The notes under the pieces were generated by a model. The model worked only from the letters and a program-made list of their open reading frames with translations, was not told where the DNA came from and searched no databases. A stretch of DNA of 64,000 nt, from the NCBI GenBank assembly GCA_900444965.1, contig UFRQ01000003.1, positions 434,001-498,000 on the forward strand, in the 5' to 3' direction. The stretch's first letter is position 1. The number at the start of each line of letters is the position of its first letter. Of this stretch, positions 19,859 to 29,466 are shown one piece after another. A program made the position numbers and the translations under genes. This stretch comes from [Actinobacillus] rossii (lineage in GTDB: Bacteria > Pseudomonadota > Gammaproteobacteria > Enterobacterales > Pasteurellaceae).

Positions 19859-21130
19859 ATGTTATGGTTATTTCTTGGTAGTTTATTTTTATTTCTTTTT
19901 CTTGGTGTCCCAGTTGCTTTATCAATGTTATTAAGCGCCAGCTTTATGCTTTGGCATATGGATATGTTTGATGCTCAATTGATTGCCGAAAATTTCGTTA
20001 TGGGGACCAACAATTTCCCTCTAATGGCAATTCCATTTTTCATGCTTACTGGGGAAATAATGAAGCACGGGGGAATTTCCGAAAGAATTATTAATTTTGC
20101 AATGAGTATGGTTGGACATATTAAAGGAGGACTGGGATACGTTGTTATTATTTCAGGATTAATTTTTGCTGGGCTATCTGGTTCTGCAGTTGCTGATACG
20201 GCTGCATTAGGAGCTATCCTAATTCCAATGATGGCAGAGAAGAATTATGATTTAGCTAGATCAACAGGGTTAACTTGTGCAGCTGGTATTATTTCTGTAG
20301 TGATTCCACCTAGTATTCCAATGATTATTTATGGGATTACCGCTGGAGCATCTATAACTAAGTTATTTATGGGGGGAACTGTACCAGGGTTATTAATGGT
20401 TTTAGGGCTATGGTTAACATGGAAATTTCTTTATAGAAATCAACAAGACAACTTAAAACCTAAACAAACAGCAACTCAAAGATGGTTGGCGTTTAAACAA
20501 GCTTTTTGGCCATTACTATTACCTATAATAATTATTGTTGGATTACGTGGAGGAATTTTTACCCCCACCGAAGCTGGTGTTGTTGCAGCGATTTATGCAG
20601 CTGTTGTTAGTGCAATGTATAAAACATTAACTTTATCCAAAGTTAAAGAAGTTTTCCTTAATACAATAAAAACAACAGCTATGGTTATGTTTGTTGCAGC
20701 AGCAGCAATGATTTCTGCTTTTGCAATTACAGTTGCACAAATACCGATGGAATTAGTGAGTGTTATTAAAGGCATTACAGATAATGCTACTATTTTAATG
20801 TTAGTCATTATGCTTTTCTTGCTATTAGTAGGTTGTGTAATGGATCTTATTCCAGCAGTTCTAATCTTTGTTCCGGTATTACTACCTTTATTAAGAGCTT
20901 ACAATATAGATATTGCTTATTTTGGAATTATGATGGTAATTAATCTTTCAATTGGTCTAATAACACCGCCAGTTGGAACAGTGCTTTATGTTGGTCAAGG
21001 AATATCTAAAATTGGGATAGGTAAGATTACAAAAGGAATAGCACCATTCTTATTAGTTTATTTTATTATTTTGCTAATTATGTGTTTCTTTCCTGAAATT
21101 GTAATTACACCAATGAACTGGTTATCTTAG
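19859..21130 (+). CDS. TRAP transporter large membrane subunit (DctM family)
   Basis: Permease subunit of 423 residues with 11-12 predicted helices. Conserved DctM features are FPLMAIPFFMLTGEIM near residue 50, the SGSAVADTAALG loop (about 103-114), PPSIPMIIYGITAG (about 148-161), and the late GLITPPVGTVLYV segment, which together hold the Na+ and substrate path. It directly follows dctQ with a two-base gap. Transport probably feeds the mannonate/gulonate pathway of this operon. Confidence 0.93.
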   Translation: MLWLFLGSLFLFLFLGVPVALSMLLSASFMLWHMDMFDAQLIAENFVMGTNNFPLMAIPFFMLTGEIMKHGGISERIINFAMSMVGHIKGGLGYVVIISGLIFAGLSGSAVADTAALGAILIPMMAEKNYDLARSTGLTCAAGIISVVIPPSIPMIIYGITAGASITKLFMGGTVPGLLMVLGLWLTWKFLYRNQQDNLKPKQTATQRWLAFKQAFWPLLLPIIIIVGLRGGIFTPTEAGVVAAIYAAVVSAMYKTLTLSKVKEVFLNTIKTTAMVMFVAAAAMISAFAITVAQIPMELVSVIKGITDNATILMLVIMLFLLLVGCVMDLIPAVLIFVPVLLPLLRAYNIDIAYFGIMMVINLSIGLITPPVGTVLYVGQGISKIGIGKITKGIAPFLLVYFIILLIMCFFPEIVITPMNWLS

Positions 21131-21151
21131 TGATAACATAAGGAGAATAAA

Positions 21152-21997
21152 ATGACATTAACAAAAAATCACAATTTCAAAGACAAAGTTGTCGTTATAA
21201 CTGGTGCGGGTGGTGTACTTTGTGCCTATTTTGCAAAAGAAATAGCAAAAACAGGGGCCAAAGTTGCATTATTGGATATCAACCTTGAATCCGCTAAGAA
21301 ATTTGCCAACGAAATTACGGCGGAAGGCTATATAGCAAAAGCTTATAAAACTAATGTATTGGAATTAGAAAGTATCAAAGAAACACGAAATGCCATTGCT
21401 GCAGATTTTGGCACTTGTGATATTTTAATTAACGGTGCAGGTGGCAATAACCCGAAAGCAACAACAGATAATGAATTTCATGAATTTGATCTGCCATCAA
21501 CGACCAAATCTTTCTTTGATTTAGAAAAATCAGGGATTGAATTTGTGTTCAATCTAAATTATTTAGGAACACTACTACCTACTCAAGTCTTTGCAAAAGA
21601 TATGGTGGGTAAAAAAGGGGCGAACATCATTAATATTTCAAGTATGAATGCATACACCCCATTAACCAAAATTCCTGCTTATTCAGGAGCAAAAGCAGCG
21701 ATAAGCAACTTTACTCAATGGCTTGCCGTACATTTTTCTCATGTTGGTATTCGTTGTAATGCTATCGCACCAGGTTTCTTGGTCAGTAACCAAAACCGTG
21801 CGTTATTATTTGATGCAGAAGGCAACCCTACGCCACGAGCGCATAAAATTTTAACTAATACTCCAATGGGACGCTTTGGTGAAGCCAATGAATTATTGGG
21901 CGGTATTCTATTCCTAATGGATGAAGAATATGCAAGTTTCATTAATGGCGTAGTACTCCCTATTGATGGTGGATTTTCGGCTTATAGTGGTGTGTAG
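21152..21997 (+). CDS. SDR-family D-mannonate oxidoreductase (YjmF-type UxuB)
   Basis: Short-chain dehydrogenase of 281 residues. Nucleotide site GAGGVLCAYFA is near residues 18-28, NGAGG at about 93-97, and catalytic Ser and YxxxK (YSGAKAA, about 174-180). Length and the FDLPSTTKSFFDL insert resemble Bacillus YjmF (UxuB), which interconverts fructuronate and mannonate, rather than the larger long-chain UxuB of E. coli. In H. influenzae the equivalent is HI0048, annotated only as an oxidoreductase. In this operon it would link fructuronate to mannonate, the substrate of UxuA. Function is inferred from family and context. Confidence 0.83.
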   Translation: MTLTKNHNFKDKVVVITGAGGVLCAYFAKEIAKTGAKVALLDINLESAKKFANEITAEGYIAKAYKTNVLELESIKETRNAIAADFGTCDILINGAGGNNPKATTDNEFHEFDLPSTTKSFFDLEKSGIEFVFNLNYLGTLLPTQVFAKDMVGKKGANIINISSMNAYTPLTKIPAYSGAKAAISNFTQWLAVHFSHVGIRCNAIAPGFLVSNQNRALLFDAEGNPTPRAHKILTNTPMGRFGEANELLGGILFLMDEEYASFINGVVLPIDGGFSAYSGV

Positions 21998-22086
21998 GGG
22001 ATACCGGTAGTCTGGATTTACTCGGCAATATGATTAAAAATATCTGCTATAACAATGCAAAAAACTATTTTAAGTAAGGTGGGATG

Positions 22087-23031
22087 ATGAAAAAACTCGC
22101 CCTAATCGGTGAATGTATGATCGAGCTAAATGGTGAGCCGTTTGGGAATATGCGTCAAACCTATGGTGGTGATACGCTTAATACGGCAACTTATGTGGCT
22201 CGGGTGAGTTCGCCTGATGATATTGAAGTCAGTTATGTCTCTGCGCTAGGCGTGGATAAGCTAAGTGAAGGGATGATTGCCCATTGGCAATCGGATGGGA
22301 TTAATACTCGTTGGGTTTTGCGAGATGAGGAACGTTCAGCGGGGTTATATCTTATTCAACTCGACAAACAAGGTGAGCGGACATTTCTTTATTGGCGTAA
22401 CCAATCGGCGGCGCGTTATTTATTGCAACATCCGGATTATCCTAAGGTGTTATCGGCATTGAAAAAGGTTGATATGATTTATTTAAGTGGTATCAGTCTT
22501 GCTATCTTGCCTGAAACTGACCGCACTTTGTTACTCGAACAATTACGTGAATGGAAAAAATCAGGGGTGGAAATTGCCTTTGATAGTAATTTCCGTCCGA
22601 AACTTTGGGAAAGCCTTGAGCAAGCTCAGCAATGTTATCAGGCCTTGTTGCCGCTGGTGGATGTAGCTTTAGTCACCTTTGATGATGAAAGTCTGCTTTG
22701 GGGCGATGTGGATGAACAGGCAACGATTGCACGTTTATCCGTATTCAATATTCCAAAGATTATTGTGAAACAAGGCAGGCTCGGTGCTACGATTTGTGAA
22801 AAGGGAACGCAACATTTTGTTCCAACGATACCTGTAGAACAGGTGGTAGATACCACCTCCGCAGGGGATTCCTTTAACGCCGGTTTTTTAGCGGGTTATT
22901 TGCAAAACAAACCGCTGAAGATTTGCTGCCAACAAGGTAATCAACTGGCAGGTATTGTGATTCAACACAAAGGGGCGATTATCGAAAAATCCGCCACCGC
23001 GCATTTACGTGCATTATTTAATGAAAGATGA
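22087..23031 (+). CDS. kdgK: 2-dehydro-3-deoxygluconokinase
   Basis: PfkB-family sugar kinase of 314 residues that phosphorylates KDG to KDPG. N-terminal LALIGECMIELNG and the second PfkB signature DTTSAGDSFNAGFLAGYL (about residues 257-274, with the catalytic aspartate in GDSFN) are both present. Two adjacent ATGs (22084, 22087) follow AAGGTGGG; 22087 has better spacing. It lies between the mannonate oxidoreductase and eda. Base composition is richer in G+C than the TRAP genes upstream. A USS core at about 22499 is the first after a long USS-free stretch. Confidence 0.94.
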   Translation: MKKLALIGECMIELNGEPFGNMRQTYGGDTLNTATYVARVSSPDDIEVSYVSALGVDKLSEGMIAHWQSDGINTRWVLRDEERSAGLYLIQLDKQGERTFLYWRNQSAARYLLQHPDYPKVLSALKKVDMIYLSGISLAILPETDRTLLLEQLREWKKSGVEIAFDSNFRPKLWESLEQAQQCYQALLPLVDVALVTFDDESLLWGDVDEQATIARLSVFNIPKIIVKQGRLGATICEKGTQHFVPTIPVEQVVDTTSAGDSFNAGFLAGYLQNKPLKICCQQGNQLAGIVIQHKGAIIEKSATAHLRALFNER

Positions 23032-23048
23032 AAACGAAAGGATAAATT

Positions 23049-23690
23049 ATGGCTTATAGCACAGAACAAATTATCGAAAAACTTCGTCAACTGAAAGTCG
23101 TCCCCGTTATTGCGGTGGACGAGGCGCAAGATATTTTACCCCTTGTGAAAACCTTGTCTGACAATGGCTTGCCTGTGGCGGAAATTACCTTTCGCTCTGC
23201 GGCAGGGGAAGAGGCAATCCGTTTAACACGCCAACATTTTCCCGATGTGTTGATTGCTGCCGGTACGGTATTAACCCCGGCGCAAGTGGTAGCGGCAAAA
23301 AATGCCGGTGCGGATTGTATTGTCACCCCTGGATTTAATCCAAATATTGTGAAACTGTGCCAAGAACTTAAACTGCCTATTACTCCTGGGGTAAACAACC
23401 CGATGTCGATTGAAGCGGCGTTGGAGTTAGGGATTCAAGCTGTGAAGTTTTTCCCGGCGGAAGCCAGTGGCGGCGTGAAAATGATTAAAGCCTTACTGGG
23501 TCCTTACAATAACTTACAGATTATGCCGACGGGCGGCATTTCCCCTGCCAATATTAAAGACTATTTAGCCATCCCTAATGTAGTGGCCTGTGGTGGTTCT
23601 TGGTTTGTGGATAAAGCCTTGATTAAGGCGAAAGATTGGGATGAAATTGGACGCTTGGTGAGAGAAGTTGTAGCGTTGGTCAACCGCTAA
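23049..23690 (+). CDS. eda: KDPG/KHG aldolase
   Basis: Class I aldolase of 213 residues that splits 2-keto-3-deoxy-6-phosphogluconate into pyruvate and glyceraldehyde 3-phosphate. Conserved EITFRS (catalytic glutamate), the Schiff-base lysine in AVKFFPAE (about residues 130-137), and MPTGGIS phosphate-binding loop are intact. Starts 17 bases after kdgK and completes the route from mannonate. It ends the operon at a USS-pair terminator. Confidence 0.96.
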   Translation: MAYSTEQIIEKLRQLKVVPVIAVDEAQDILPLVKTLSDNGLPVAEITFRSAAGEEAIRLTRQHFPDVLIAAGTVLTPAQVVAAKNAGADCIVTPGFNPNIVKLCQELKLPITPGVNNPMSIEAALELGIQAVKFFPAEASGGVKMIKALLGPYNNLQIMPTGGISPANIKDYLAIPNVVACGGSWFVDKALIKAKDWDEIGRLVREVVALVNR

Positions 23691-23707
23691 AAAACTAGTT
23701 AAAAACT

Positions 23708-23747
23708 GACCGCACTTTGATCTGACGTTGAAAGTGCGGTCAATTTT
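23708..23747 (+). terminator. Inverted USS pair terminator after eda
   Basis: GACCGCACTTT and AAAGTGCGGTC form the stem, followed by AATTTT. It ends the TRAP-kdgK-eda operon. Confidence 0.8.
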
Positions 23748-24009
23748 CATTGTGTTTTAGGTTTCCACGTGTATTAAACTTTGGGCATATAAATGATGCT
23801 TCATAAAGACATCTTTGATTTGATAAAAATCTCTAAATCCCAACGACCTAATGTTTCTCGTCTATCATCTATTTTTCCTAAAGCGCGGTCAGAAATAGCG
23901 TTATTTTGAAAGAATGTATCAAACCTAAAATACAAGCTGAAGAAAAAAGAGCGATTTTTGGGGAATTAAGGTAAAATACGCTCGATTTTAGATATTTAGG
24001 AAAGATTTT
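23748..24009. other. Non-coding stretch before def
   Basis: No intact gene is visible. On the minus strand short open stretches around 23754-23905 read like protein (for example RALGKIDDRRETLGRWDLEIF in one frame, continuing in another), which may be a decayed gene end, but no family is recognised. A degenerate USS (AAGCGCGGTC) lies at 23882-23891. A plausible def promoter and RBS (AGGAAAG) precede 24010. Confidence 0.4.
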
Positions 24010-24525
24010 ATGGCATTACTTAACGTATTAATTTATCCAGATGAACGTTTAAAAACCATCGCTGAACCCGTTACTGAATTTAATGATGAATTACAAACTT
24101 TCATTGATGATATGTTTGAAACCATGTATCAAGAAGAAGGAATTGGTTTAGCCGCCACGCAAGTTGATGTGCATAAACGTGTGATTACTATTGATATTAC
24201 TGGCGAAAAAACTGAACAATTGGTATTAATTAATCCTGAACTTGTTGAAAGTGAGGGAGAAACGGGTATTGAAGAGGGGTGTTTATCCTTACCGGGTTTA
24301 CGTGGCTTCGTACCACGTAAAGAAAAAGTAACGGTTAAAGCCCTGAATCGCCATGGCGAAGAATTTATCTTAAATGCCGATGGCTTATTAGCTATTTGTA
24401 TTCAACATGAAATGGATCATCTAAATGGTGTAGTATTTGCTGATTACTTGTCGCCATTAAAACGTAATCGTATGAAAGAAAAATTGGTGAAATTACAAAA
24501 ACAACTGGCGAAACAATCCGTTTAA
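24010..24525 (+). CDS. def: Peptide deformylase
   Basis: Metalloenzyme of 171 residues that removes the formyl group from the N-terminal methionine of nascent proteins. All three motifs are present: GIGLAATQ (about residues 44-51), EEGCLSLPG (about 88-96, metal cysteine) and HEMDH (about 133-137, two metal histidines). Length matches E. coli Def. The usual partner fmt does not follow; rlmC does, 40 bases downstream. Confidence 0.97.
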   Translation: MALLNVLIYPDERLKTIAEPVTEFNDELQTFIDDMFETMYQEEGIGLAATQVDVHKRVITIDITGEKTEQLVLINPELVESEGETGIEEGCLSLPGLRGFVPRKEKVTVKALNRHGEEFILNADGLLAICIQHEMDHLNGVVFADYLSPLKRNRMKEKLVKLQKQLAKQSV

Positions 24526-24565
24526 TTTATCTCAAGGGCAAGCTTAACTTGCCCTAAACTGTTCT

Positions 24566-25735
24566 ATGATTTTTTGTTCATATTTCCAAAACCAACAATG
24601 TCGCTCTTGCCAATGGCTAACGATGCCTTACAGCGAACAATTGACCCAGAAACAAATACACCTTAAGGCACAATTACAAGGGCTTGATTTATCGGTTTTA
24701 GAATGGGAATTCCCTTTTCAATCCCCCTTAGCGGCGTTTAGAAATAAAGCCAAAATGGTGGTTTCTGGTGCGGTAGAACGTCCAATTTTGGGCATCATCA
24801 ATGAAAAAGATCAATCCATTCCCCTTACGGATTGCCCACTTTATCCATCGCACTTTAATGGCATTTTTGAAATAATAAAAGATTTCATCGGACGTGCTGG
24901 ATTAGTGCCTTACAATATTGCAAAACAAAAAGGCGAATTAAAATATATTTTGCTCACAGAAAGTACGTACAATCAGGAATTGATGTTACGTTTTGTGTTG
25001 CGTTCAGAAAAAAAATTGCCGTTAATCACACGCGAACTCTCAGGGTTACAGGAAAAAATCCCTAATCTCCGCGTAATCACAGCCAATATTCAACCTCTGC
25101 ATGCGGCTATTTTAGAAGGCGAAAAAGAAATATTTCTGACAGAACAACAAGTGCTAGAAGAACGTTTTAATCAAATTCCATTGTTTATTCGTCCGCAAGG
25201 CTTTTTCCAAACCAATCCCACTGTTGCACAAGCTTTATATCGCACAGCGCAAGAATGGATCAAACATTTACCGATTACACACTTGTGGGATTTATTCTGT
25301 GGCGTAGGTGGTTTCGGTTTACATTGTGCGACAGCGCTGGTAAAAGGCAATCCAAATGTAAAATTAACTGGTATTGAAATTTCACCGTCAGCGATTTATT
25401 CCGCCACGCTTTCCGGTCAAAAGTGCGGTCTAAAAAATGTGTATTTTCAGTCTCTTGATGCGGCCAATTTTGCGTTGAACCAAAATGAGAATAAGCCCGA
25501 ACTGGTGATCGTCAATCCTCCACGTCGTGGTATTGGCAAATCACTTGCACAATTTCTCAACAAAATGCAACCGCACTTTATTCTTTACTCAAGCTGTAAT
25601 GCCGTCACGATGGGGAAAGACTTGAGCGAATTAACGCATTATCAAATGCAGAAAATCCAATTATTTGATATGTTCCCACATACAAGTCATTACGAAGTAC
25701 TCACATTATTAAAACACAAAGATTTCTCAGCATAA
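24566..25735 (+). CDS. rlmC: 23S rRNA m5U747 methyltransferase
   Basis: SAM-dependent RNA methyltransferase of 389 residues (RumB/RlmC). N-terminal cysteines in [14 protein letters not shown], with CPLY further on, bind a 4Fe-4S cluster; the SAM site is [13 protein letters not shown] (about 239-251); NPPRRGIG (about 314-321) and the catalytic cysteine in YSSCNA (about 338-343) are intact. High similarity to E. coli RlmC over its whole length. Start codon lacks an obvious RBS but the N-terminus matches the family. A USS lies inside the gene near 25420. Ends at a USS-pair terminator shared with glpX. Confidence 0.95.
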   Translation: MIFCSYFQNQQCRSCQWLTMPYSEQLTQKQIHLKAQLQGLDLSVLEWEFPFQSPLAAFRNKAKMVVSGAVERPILGIINEKDQSIPLTDCPLYPSHFNGIFEIIKDFIGRAGLVPYNIAKQKGELKYILLTESTYNQELMLRFVLRSEKKLPLITRELSGLQEKIPNLRVITANIQPLHAAILEGEKEIFLTEQQVLEERFNQIPLFIRPQGFFQTNPTVAQALYRTAQEWIKHLPITHLWDLFCGVGGFGLHCATALVKGNPNVKLTGIEISPSAIYSATLSGQKCGLKNVYFQSLDAANFALNQNENKPELVIVNPPRRGIGKSLAQFLNKMQPHFILYSSCNAVTMGKDLSELTHYQMQKIQLFDMFPHTSHYEVLTLLKHKDFSA

Positions 25736-25766
25736 AAAAGTGCGGTTAAAATTAACCGCACTTTTT
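25734..25766. terminator. Inverted USS pair, bidirectional terminator
   Basis: AAAAAGTGCGGTTAA and TTAACCGCACTTTTT face each other between rlmC and glpX, with T or A runs at either end, suitable for ending both genes. Confidence 0.85.
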
Positions 25767-25767
25767 C

Positions 25768-26781
25768 TTATTCGCTTAACAATTCATAAATTTCTGCATC
25801 TTTTCGATCTAAATAATGCGTAGATTGAATACGACGAATGGTTCGAGAATTACCACGAATAAGCAAGGTTTCTGTTGTGGCTAAATTGCCTTTGCGTTGA
25901 ATACCTTTGAGTAAATCACCAGTAGTGATTCCCGTTGCCACAAAAACAAGATTATCATTCTTCGCCAACTGCTCTAACGCCAAGACAGTATTAACCAGCG
26001 CACCGCTTTCTTGACAACGACGAATTTCATCTTCTGCAATTTTACGATTCTCAGGATTGTCACCTTTGACTAAATGACGAGGTAATAAACGCGCTTGCAT
26101 ATCTCCACCTAATGCACGCACAGCCGCAGCAGTTACGACTCCTTCCGGCGCACCACCAATACCATAAAGCATATCGACTTCACTATCAGGTAAACAGCAA
26201 AGTACCGCGCCTGCTACATCGCCATCAGGGATACAAATCACACGAGCACCTAATTCTTGAATACGTTTAATCACATCATTATGGCGCGGTTTAGCTAATA
26301 CCATGACGGTGAGCTGACTAATGGATTTCCCTAGTCTAGAAGCAACTCGGCGACAATTTTGCACGATATCTAAATTTAAATCGATTATCCCTTTGAGTTC
26401 AGGACCAACAACCAATTTTTCCATATACATATCAGGGGCGCGTAAAAATGTCTCTTTTCCACCCGCGGCAAGTACGGAAATCGCATTCGCTTGTCCCATG
26501 GCTGTCATACGCGTACCATCAATAGGATCCACGGCAATAGCCACTTTTTCCCCATTACCAGTACCGAGTTTTTCGCCAATATAAAGCATCGGTGCATCGT
26601 CAATTTCGCCTTCGCCAATAACAACTTCACCATCCATATCAATATTGTTCAACATAAAACGCATGGCTTTTACTGCCGCGTTATCAGCGGCATTCTTATC
26701 GCCACGGCCAAGCCAAGTGAACGCAGCAAGAGACGCGGCTTCCGTAATTCGAGAAAATTCGATTGCTAATGATCTATTCAT
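25768..26781 (-). CDS. glpX: Fructose-1,6-bisphosphatase class II
   Basis: Metal-dependent phosphatase of 337 residues that makes fructose 6-phosphate in gluconeogenesis. Motifs GEGEIDDAPMLYIGE (about residues 55-69) and DPIDGT (about 84-89) are the GlpX metal and lithium-sensitive site. The start at 26781 (MNRSLAIEF) has AAGGACAA upstream and matches E. coli GlpX; the ATG-less extension upstream is not needed. It stands apart from glpFK, unlike in E. coli. PckA, another gluconeogenic enzyme, is encoded at 43-45 kb. Confidence 0.96.
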   Translation of the reverse strand: MNRSLAIEFSRITEAASLAAFTWLGRGDKNAADNAAVKAMRFMLNNIDMDGEVVIGEGEIDDAPMLYIGEKLGTGNGEKVAIAVDPIDGTRMTAMGQANAISVLAAGGKETFLRAPDMYMEKLVVGPELKGIIDLNLDIVQNCRRVASRLGKSISQLTVMVLAKPRHNDVIKRIQELGARVICIPDGDVAGAVLCCLPDSEVDMLYGIGGAPEGVVTAAAVRALGGDMQARLLPRHLVKGDNPENRKIAEDEIRRCQESGALVNTVLALEQLAKNDNLVFVATGITTGDLLKGIQRKGNLATTETLLIRGNSRTIRRIQSTHYLDRKDAEIYELLSE

Positions 26782-26950
26782 CTGATTGTCCTTATTTGAT
26801 GACGTTTGTTGCATTTTAGCACTAGGGAAAACGATTGCGAAAAAATATTTCTCAATCTACGAAAAAATCTTTTTTAGCCTTTTAAATTCGATTCAATCTA
26901 AGGTAGAATGATCACACTTTTTATCCAAGGTTTTATTAAAGGAAATTACT

Positions 26951-27169
26951 ATGTCATTAGAAATTTTAGATCAATTAGAAGGCAAAATTCGCCAAGCTGT
27001 TGAAACTATTCAATTACTTCAATTAGAAGTGGAAGAATTGAAAGAAAAAAATAACCAAGTTCAATATGCCAATGAAGCACTTCGTAACGAAAATGAACAA
27101 TTAAAAGTTGAACATAATAATTGGCAAGAACGTTTACGCTCATTATTAGGTCAAATTGACAACGTTTAA
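26951..27169 (+). CDS. zapB: Cell division protein ZapB
   Basis: Small protein of 72 residues that is almost entirely coiled coil (heptads across LEILDQLEGKIRQAVETI and onward), as in E. coli ZapB. It stimulates Z-ring assembly at midcell through ZapA. GGAAATTACT precedes the start. Adjacent to divergent glpX, the same neighbour as in E. coli (glpX-zapB region), which supports the call. Ends at its own terminator. Confidence 0.92.
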   Translation: MSLEILDQLEGKIRQAVETIQLLQLEVEELKEKNNQVQYANEALRNENEQLKVEHNNWQERLRSLLGQIDNV

Positions 27170-27187
27170 TTGCACCTAAATTCTAGG

Positions 27188-27214
27188 AAAGCGGCTTTCA
27201 TAGTCGCTTTTTTA
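27188..27214 (+). terminator. Rho-independent terminator of zapB
   Basis: AAAGCGGCT pairs with AGTCGCTTT (one G-U) and a T-run follows. Confidence 0.8.
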
Positions 27215-27258
27215 TTACCAAAAAGTTAAAAATTTTCACCGCACTTTAGGAATTTTAT

Positions 27259-28062
27259 ATGCGCCTAATTCCCCTTCAAACCGCTGAACAAGTTGCCAAA
27301 TGGTCAGCACGTTATATTGTCGATCGCATTAATCATTTTAAACCCACAGAAAATCGTCCATTTGTGTTGGGATTACCGACAGGTAGCACACCATTAAATA
27401 CTTATAACGAATTAATTAAATTATATCAGGTAGGCGAGATTAGCTTTCAGCATGTAGTAACATTCAATATGGATGAATACGTGGGGTTACCCAAAGAACA
27501 TCCCGAAAGTTATCATTCTTTTATGCATAACAATTTTTTCCAATTTATTGACATCAAACCAGAAAATATCAATATATTGGACGGTAACACTACTGATCAT
27601 GACGCTGAATGCCACCGTTACGAAGAAAAAATTAAACGTTATGGTAAAATTCATTTATTTTTAGGGGGAGTAGGCATAGACGGACATATTGCCTTTAACG
27701 AACCCGCCTCTTCGTTGGCATCTCGTACAAGGATTAAAACATTAACTGAAGACACTTTAATAGCGAACAGCCGTTTTTTTAATAATGATATCAATCAAGT
27801 ACCCAAATACGCCCTAACAATTGGAGTTGGCACGTTACTTGATGCGGAAGAAGTGGTGATTTTAGCGACGGGTTATCAGAAAGCCTTAGCAGTACAAGCG
27901 GGTGTGGAAGGCTCAGTCAATCATTTCTGGACAATCAGCGCTTTACAACAACATCGCCATTATATTTTAGTTTGTGATGAGCCAGCCATGCAGGAACTGA
28001 AAGTAAAAACAGTGAAATATTTCACCGCACTTGAAAAGCACGCCATTCATTCCGTGATTTAA
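27259..28062 (+). CDS. nagB: Glucosamine-6-phosphate deaminase
   Basis: Enzyme of 267 residues that converts glucosamine 6-phosphate to fructose 6-phosphate and ammonia. GLPTGSTP (about residues 34-41), NMDEYVGL (about 70-77, catalytic Asp) and [13 protein letters not shown] (about 134-146) are intact. Very similar to H. influenzae NagB. The nan-nag genes that usually accompany it in Haemophilus are not nearby. TTAGGAATTTTAT precedes the start. Ends at a hairpin shared with tpx. Confidence 0.96.
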   Translation: MRLIPLQTAEQVAKWSARYIVDRINHFKPTENRPFVLGLPTGSTPLNTYNELIKLYQVGEISFQHVVTFNMDEYVGLPKEHPESYHSFMHNNFFQFIDIKPENINILDGNTTDHDAECHRYEEKIKRYGKIHLFLGGVGIDGHIAFNEPASSLASRTRIKTLTEDTLIANSRFFNNDINQVPKYALTIGVGTLLDAEEVVILATGYQKALAVQAGVEGSVNHFWTISALQQHRHYILVCDEPAMQELKVKTVKYFTALEKHAIHSVI

Positions 28063-28066
28063 AATC

Positions 28067-28088
28067 AGGGCAGATTATGATCTGCCCT
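28067..28088. terminator. Hairpin between nagB and tpx
   Basis: AGGGCAGAT and ATCTGCCCT form a perfect 9-bp stem with a TATG loop, located between convergent genes. T-runs are weak, so termination efficiency is uncertain. Confidence 0.6.
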
Positions 28089-28096
28089 ATTCTCAT

Positions 28097-28597
28097 TTAA
28101 GCCAATACAGCCAACGCTATGTCATAATTTGGCTCATCTTTTAATTCTGCCACTAACTCGCTATGCAACACTTTATTATGTTCATCCAACACAATCACTG
28201 CTCGGGCAGTTAAACCAGCCAATATGCCATGAGTAATATCGACACCAAGCTGACGGTGCAATTCTTTATGGCGAAAAGTGGACAATGTTCTCACATTTTT
28301 AATGCCCTCAGCACCACAAAAACGTGCTTGTGCAAATGGTAAATCTGCTGAAATACAAAGTACTACCGTATTAGCCAGATTGGCAGCTTTTTCATTAAAT
28401 TTACGTACAGGAGTCGCGCAAGTACTCGTATCAATACTAGGGAATATGTTCAATACTTTGCGTGCTCCTGTAAATTCTACGAGTGATACATCATTTAATT
28501 CTTTTCCAGTTAAAACGAAATCTCCCACGATTTCACCAACCTTGGGAAAATTCCCTGCTAATTCAATAGGATTACCCATCATCGTCACTTGGCTCAT
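28097..28597 (-). CDS. tpx: Thiol peroxidase (2-Cys peroxiredoxin)
   Basis: Peroxiredoxin of 166 residues that reduces hydroperoxides with thioredoxin. The peroxidatic cysteine is C60 in DTSTCATP and the resolving cysteine C94 in ARFCGAEG, spaced as in E. coli Tpx (61/95). AAGGAGACAAAA precedes ATG. Single gene. Monofunctional and probably periplasm-independent: no signal peptide is seen. Confidence 0.96.
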   Translation of the reverse strand: MSQVTMMGNPIELAGNFPKVGEIVGDFVLTGKELNDVSLVEFTGARKVLNIFPSIDTSTCATPVRKFNEKAANLANTVVLCISADLPFAQARFCGAEGIKNVRTLSTFRHKELHRQLGVDITHGILAGLTARAVIVLDEHNKVLHSELVAELKDEPNYDIALAVLA

Positions 28598-28617
28598 TTT
28601 TGTCTCCTTATTTTTAA

Positions 28618-28650
28618 CTAAAAAAGGCTTTATGCAATATAAAGCCTTTT
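28618..28650 (-). terminator. Terminator of the sorbitol operon
   Basis: AAAAGGCTTTAT and ATAAAGCCTTTT form a stem; read on the minus strand a T-run follows. It lies between srlR and tpx. Confidence 0.8.
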
Positions 28651-28685
28651 AATGATTTAGAAAAGTATTTAATCAAATCGTTTTG

Positions 28686-29459
28686 TTATTCTGCAATAAT
28701 GACTCGAATACCTTTCTCAATTAATGCTTGATGAATATTATGATCAATATTGCTATCTGTAATAACGGTTGTTATTTTATCTAAAGGACACACAATATTC
28801 GGGCTACGACGATGAAATTTACTTGAATCGGTTAATACAATAATTTCACGTGCGGCATTACACATCGCCTTACTGACACCGTGTACTTCATTAAATGTTG
28901 TTAAGCCGACATTTAAATCAAAGCCATCAGTACCAATAAATAATTTATCAAAACTAAATTTTTCCACCGCACTTTCAGCCAAAATACCATGAAAAGACCC
29001 TGATTTTGTCCGATAAGTTCCTCCACACATTAACAGCTCAAAATCTGTGTTAAGTGATGTTAACGCGTTAATAATGTGCAAACTATTGGTCATAATAGTC
29101 AGATTCTCAAAATGGATAAGATTTGGCACCATCTGTAGAACGGTACTTCCCTGATCCATAATAATAGAATCACCATTTTGGATAAGATCAGCGGCTGCTT
29201 TACCTATTTTCATTTTCGCAACAGCATTGATTGTCGTCTTATTGGTAATCGGTAAATCAATTTCGTCTTCATCACTCATTTGACTTAACACAACGCTACC
29301 ATAAGTACGTAACACTTTATTATCATTTTCTAATGCCGTTAAATCTTTACGAATTGTCGTCCCTGTTGTTTGGAAATACTCAGCGAGCTGCTCCACGGGC
29401 GTTCGCCCATGAATTTGGAGATAATCTAAAATTGCTTGTTGGCGTTCTTTTGGTTTCAT
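28686..29459 (-). CDS. srlR: DeoR-family repressor of the sorbitol operon
   Basis: Regulator of 257 residues. The N-terminal DeoR helix-turn-helix spans about residues 5-57 ([19 protein letters not shown]), followed by a sugar-phosphate-sensing DeoRC domain with [17 protein letters not shown] and LTDSSKF motifs. It is the last gene of srlAEBD-gutM-srlR, the same order as in E. coli, and probably represses the operon in the absence of sorbitol phosphate. GutQ, which follows in E. coli, is absent. Contains an internal USS near 28968. Confidence 0.9.
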   Translation of the reverse strand: MKPKERQQAILDYLQIHGRTPVEQLAEYFQTTGTTIRKDLTALENDNKVLRTYGSVVLSQMSDEDEIDLPITNKTTINAVAKMKIGKAAADLIQNGDSIIMDQGSTVLQMVPNLIHFENLTIMTNSLHIINALTSLNTDFELLMCGGTYRTKSGSFHGILAESAVEKFSFDKLFIGTDGFDLNVGLTTFNEVHGVSKAMCNAAREIIVLTDSSKFHRRSPNIVCPLDKITTVITDSNIDHNIHQALIEKGIRVIIAE

Positions 29460-29466
29460 TGCAAAA

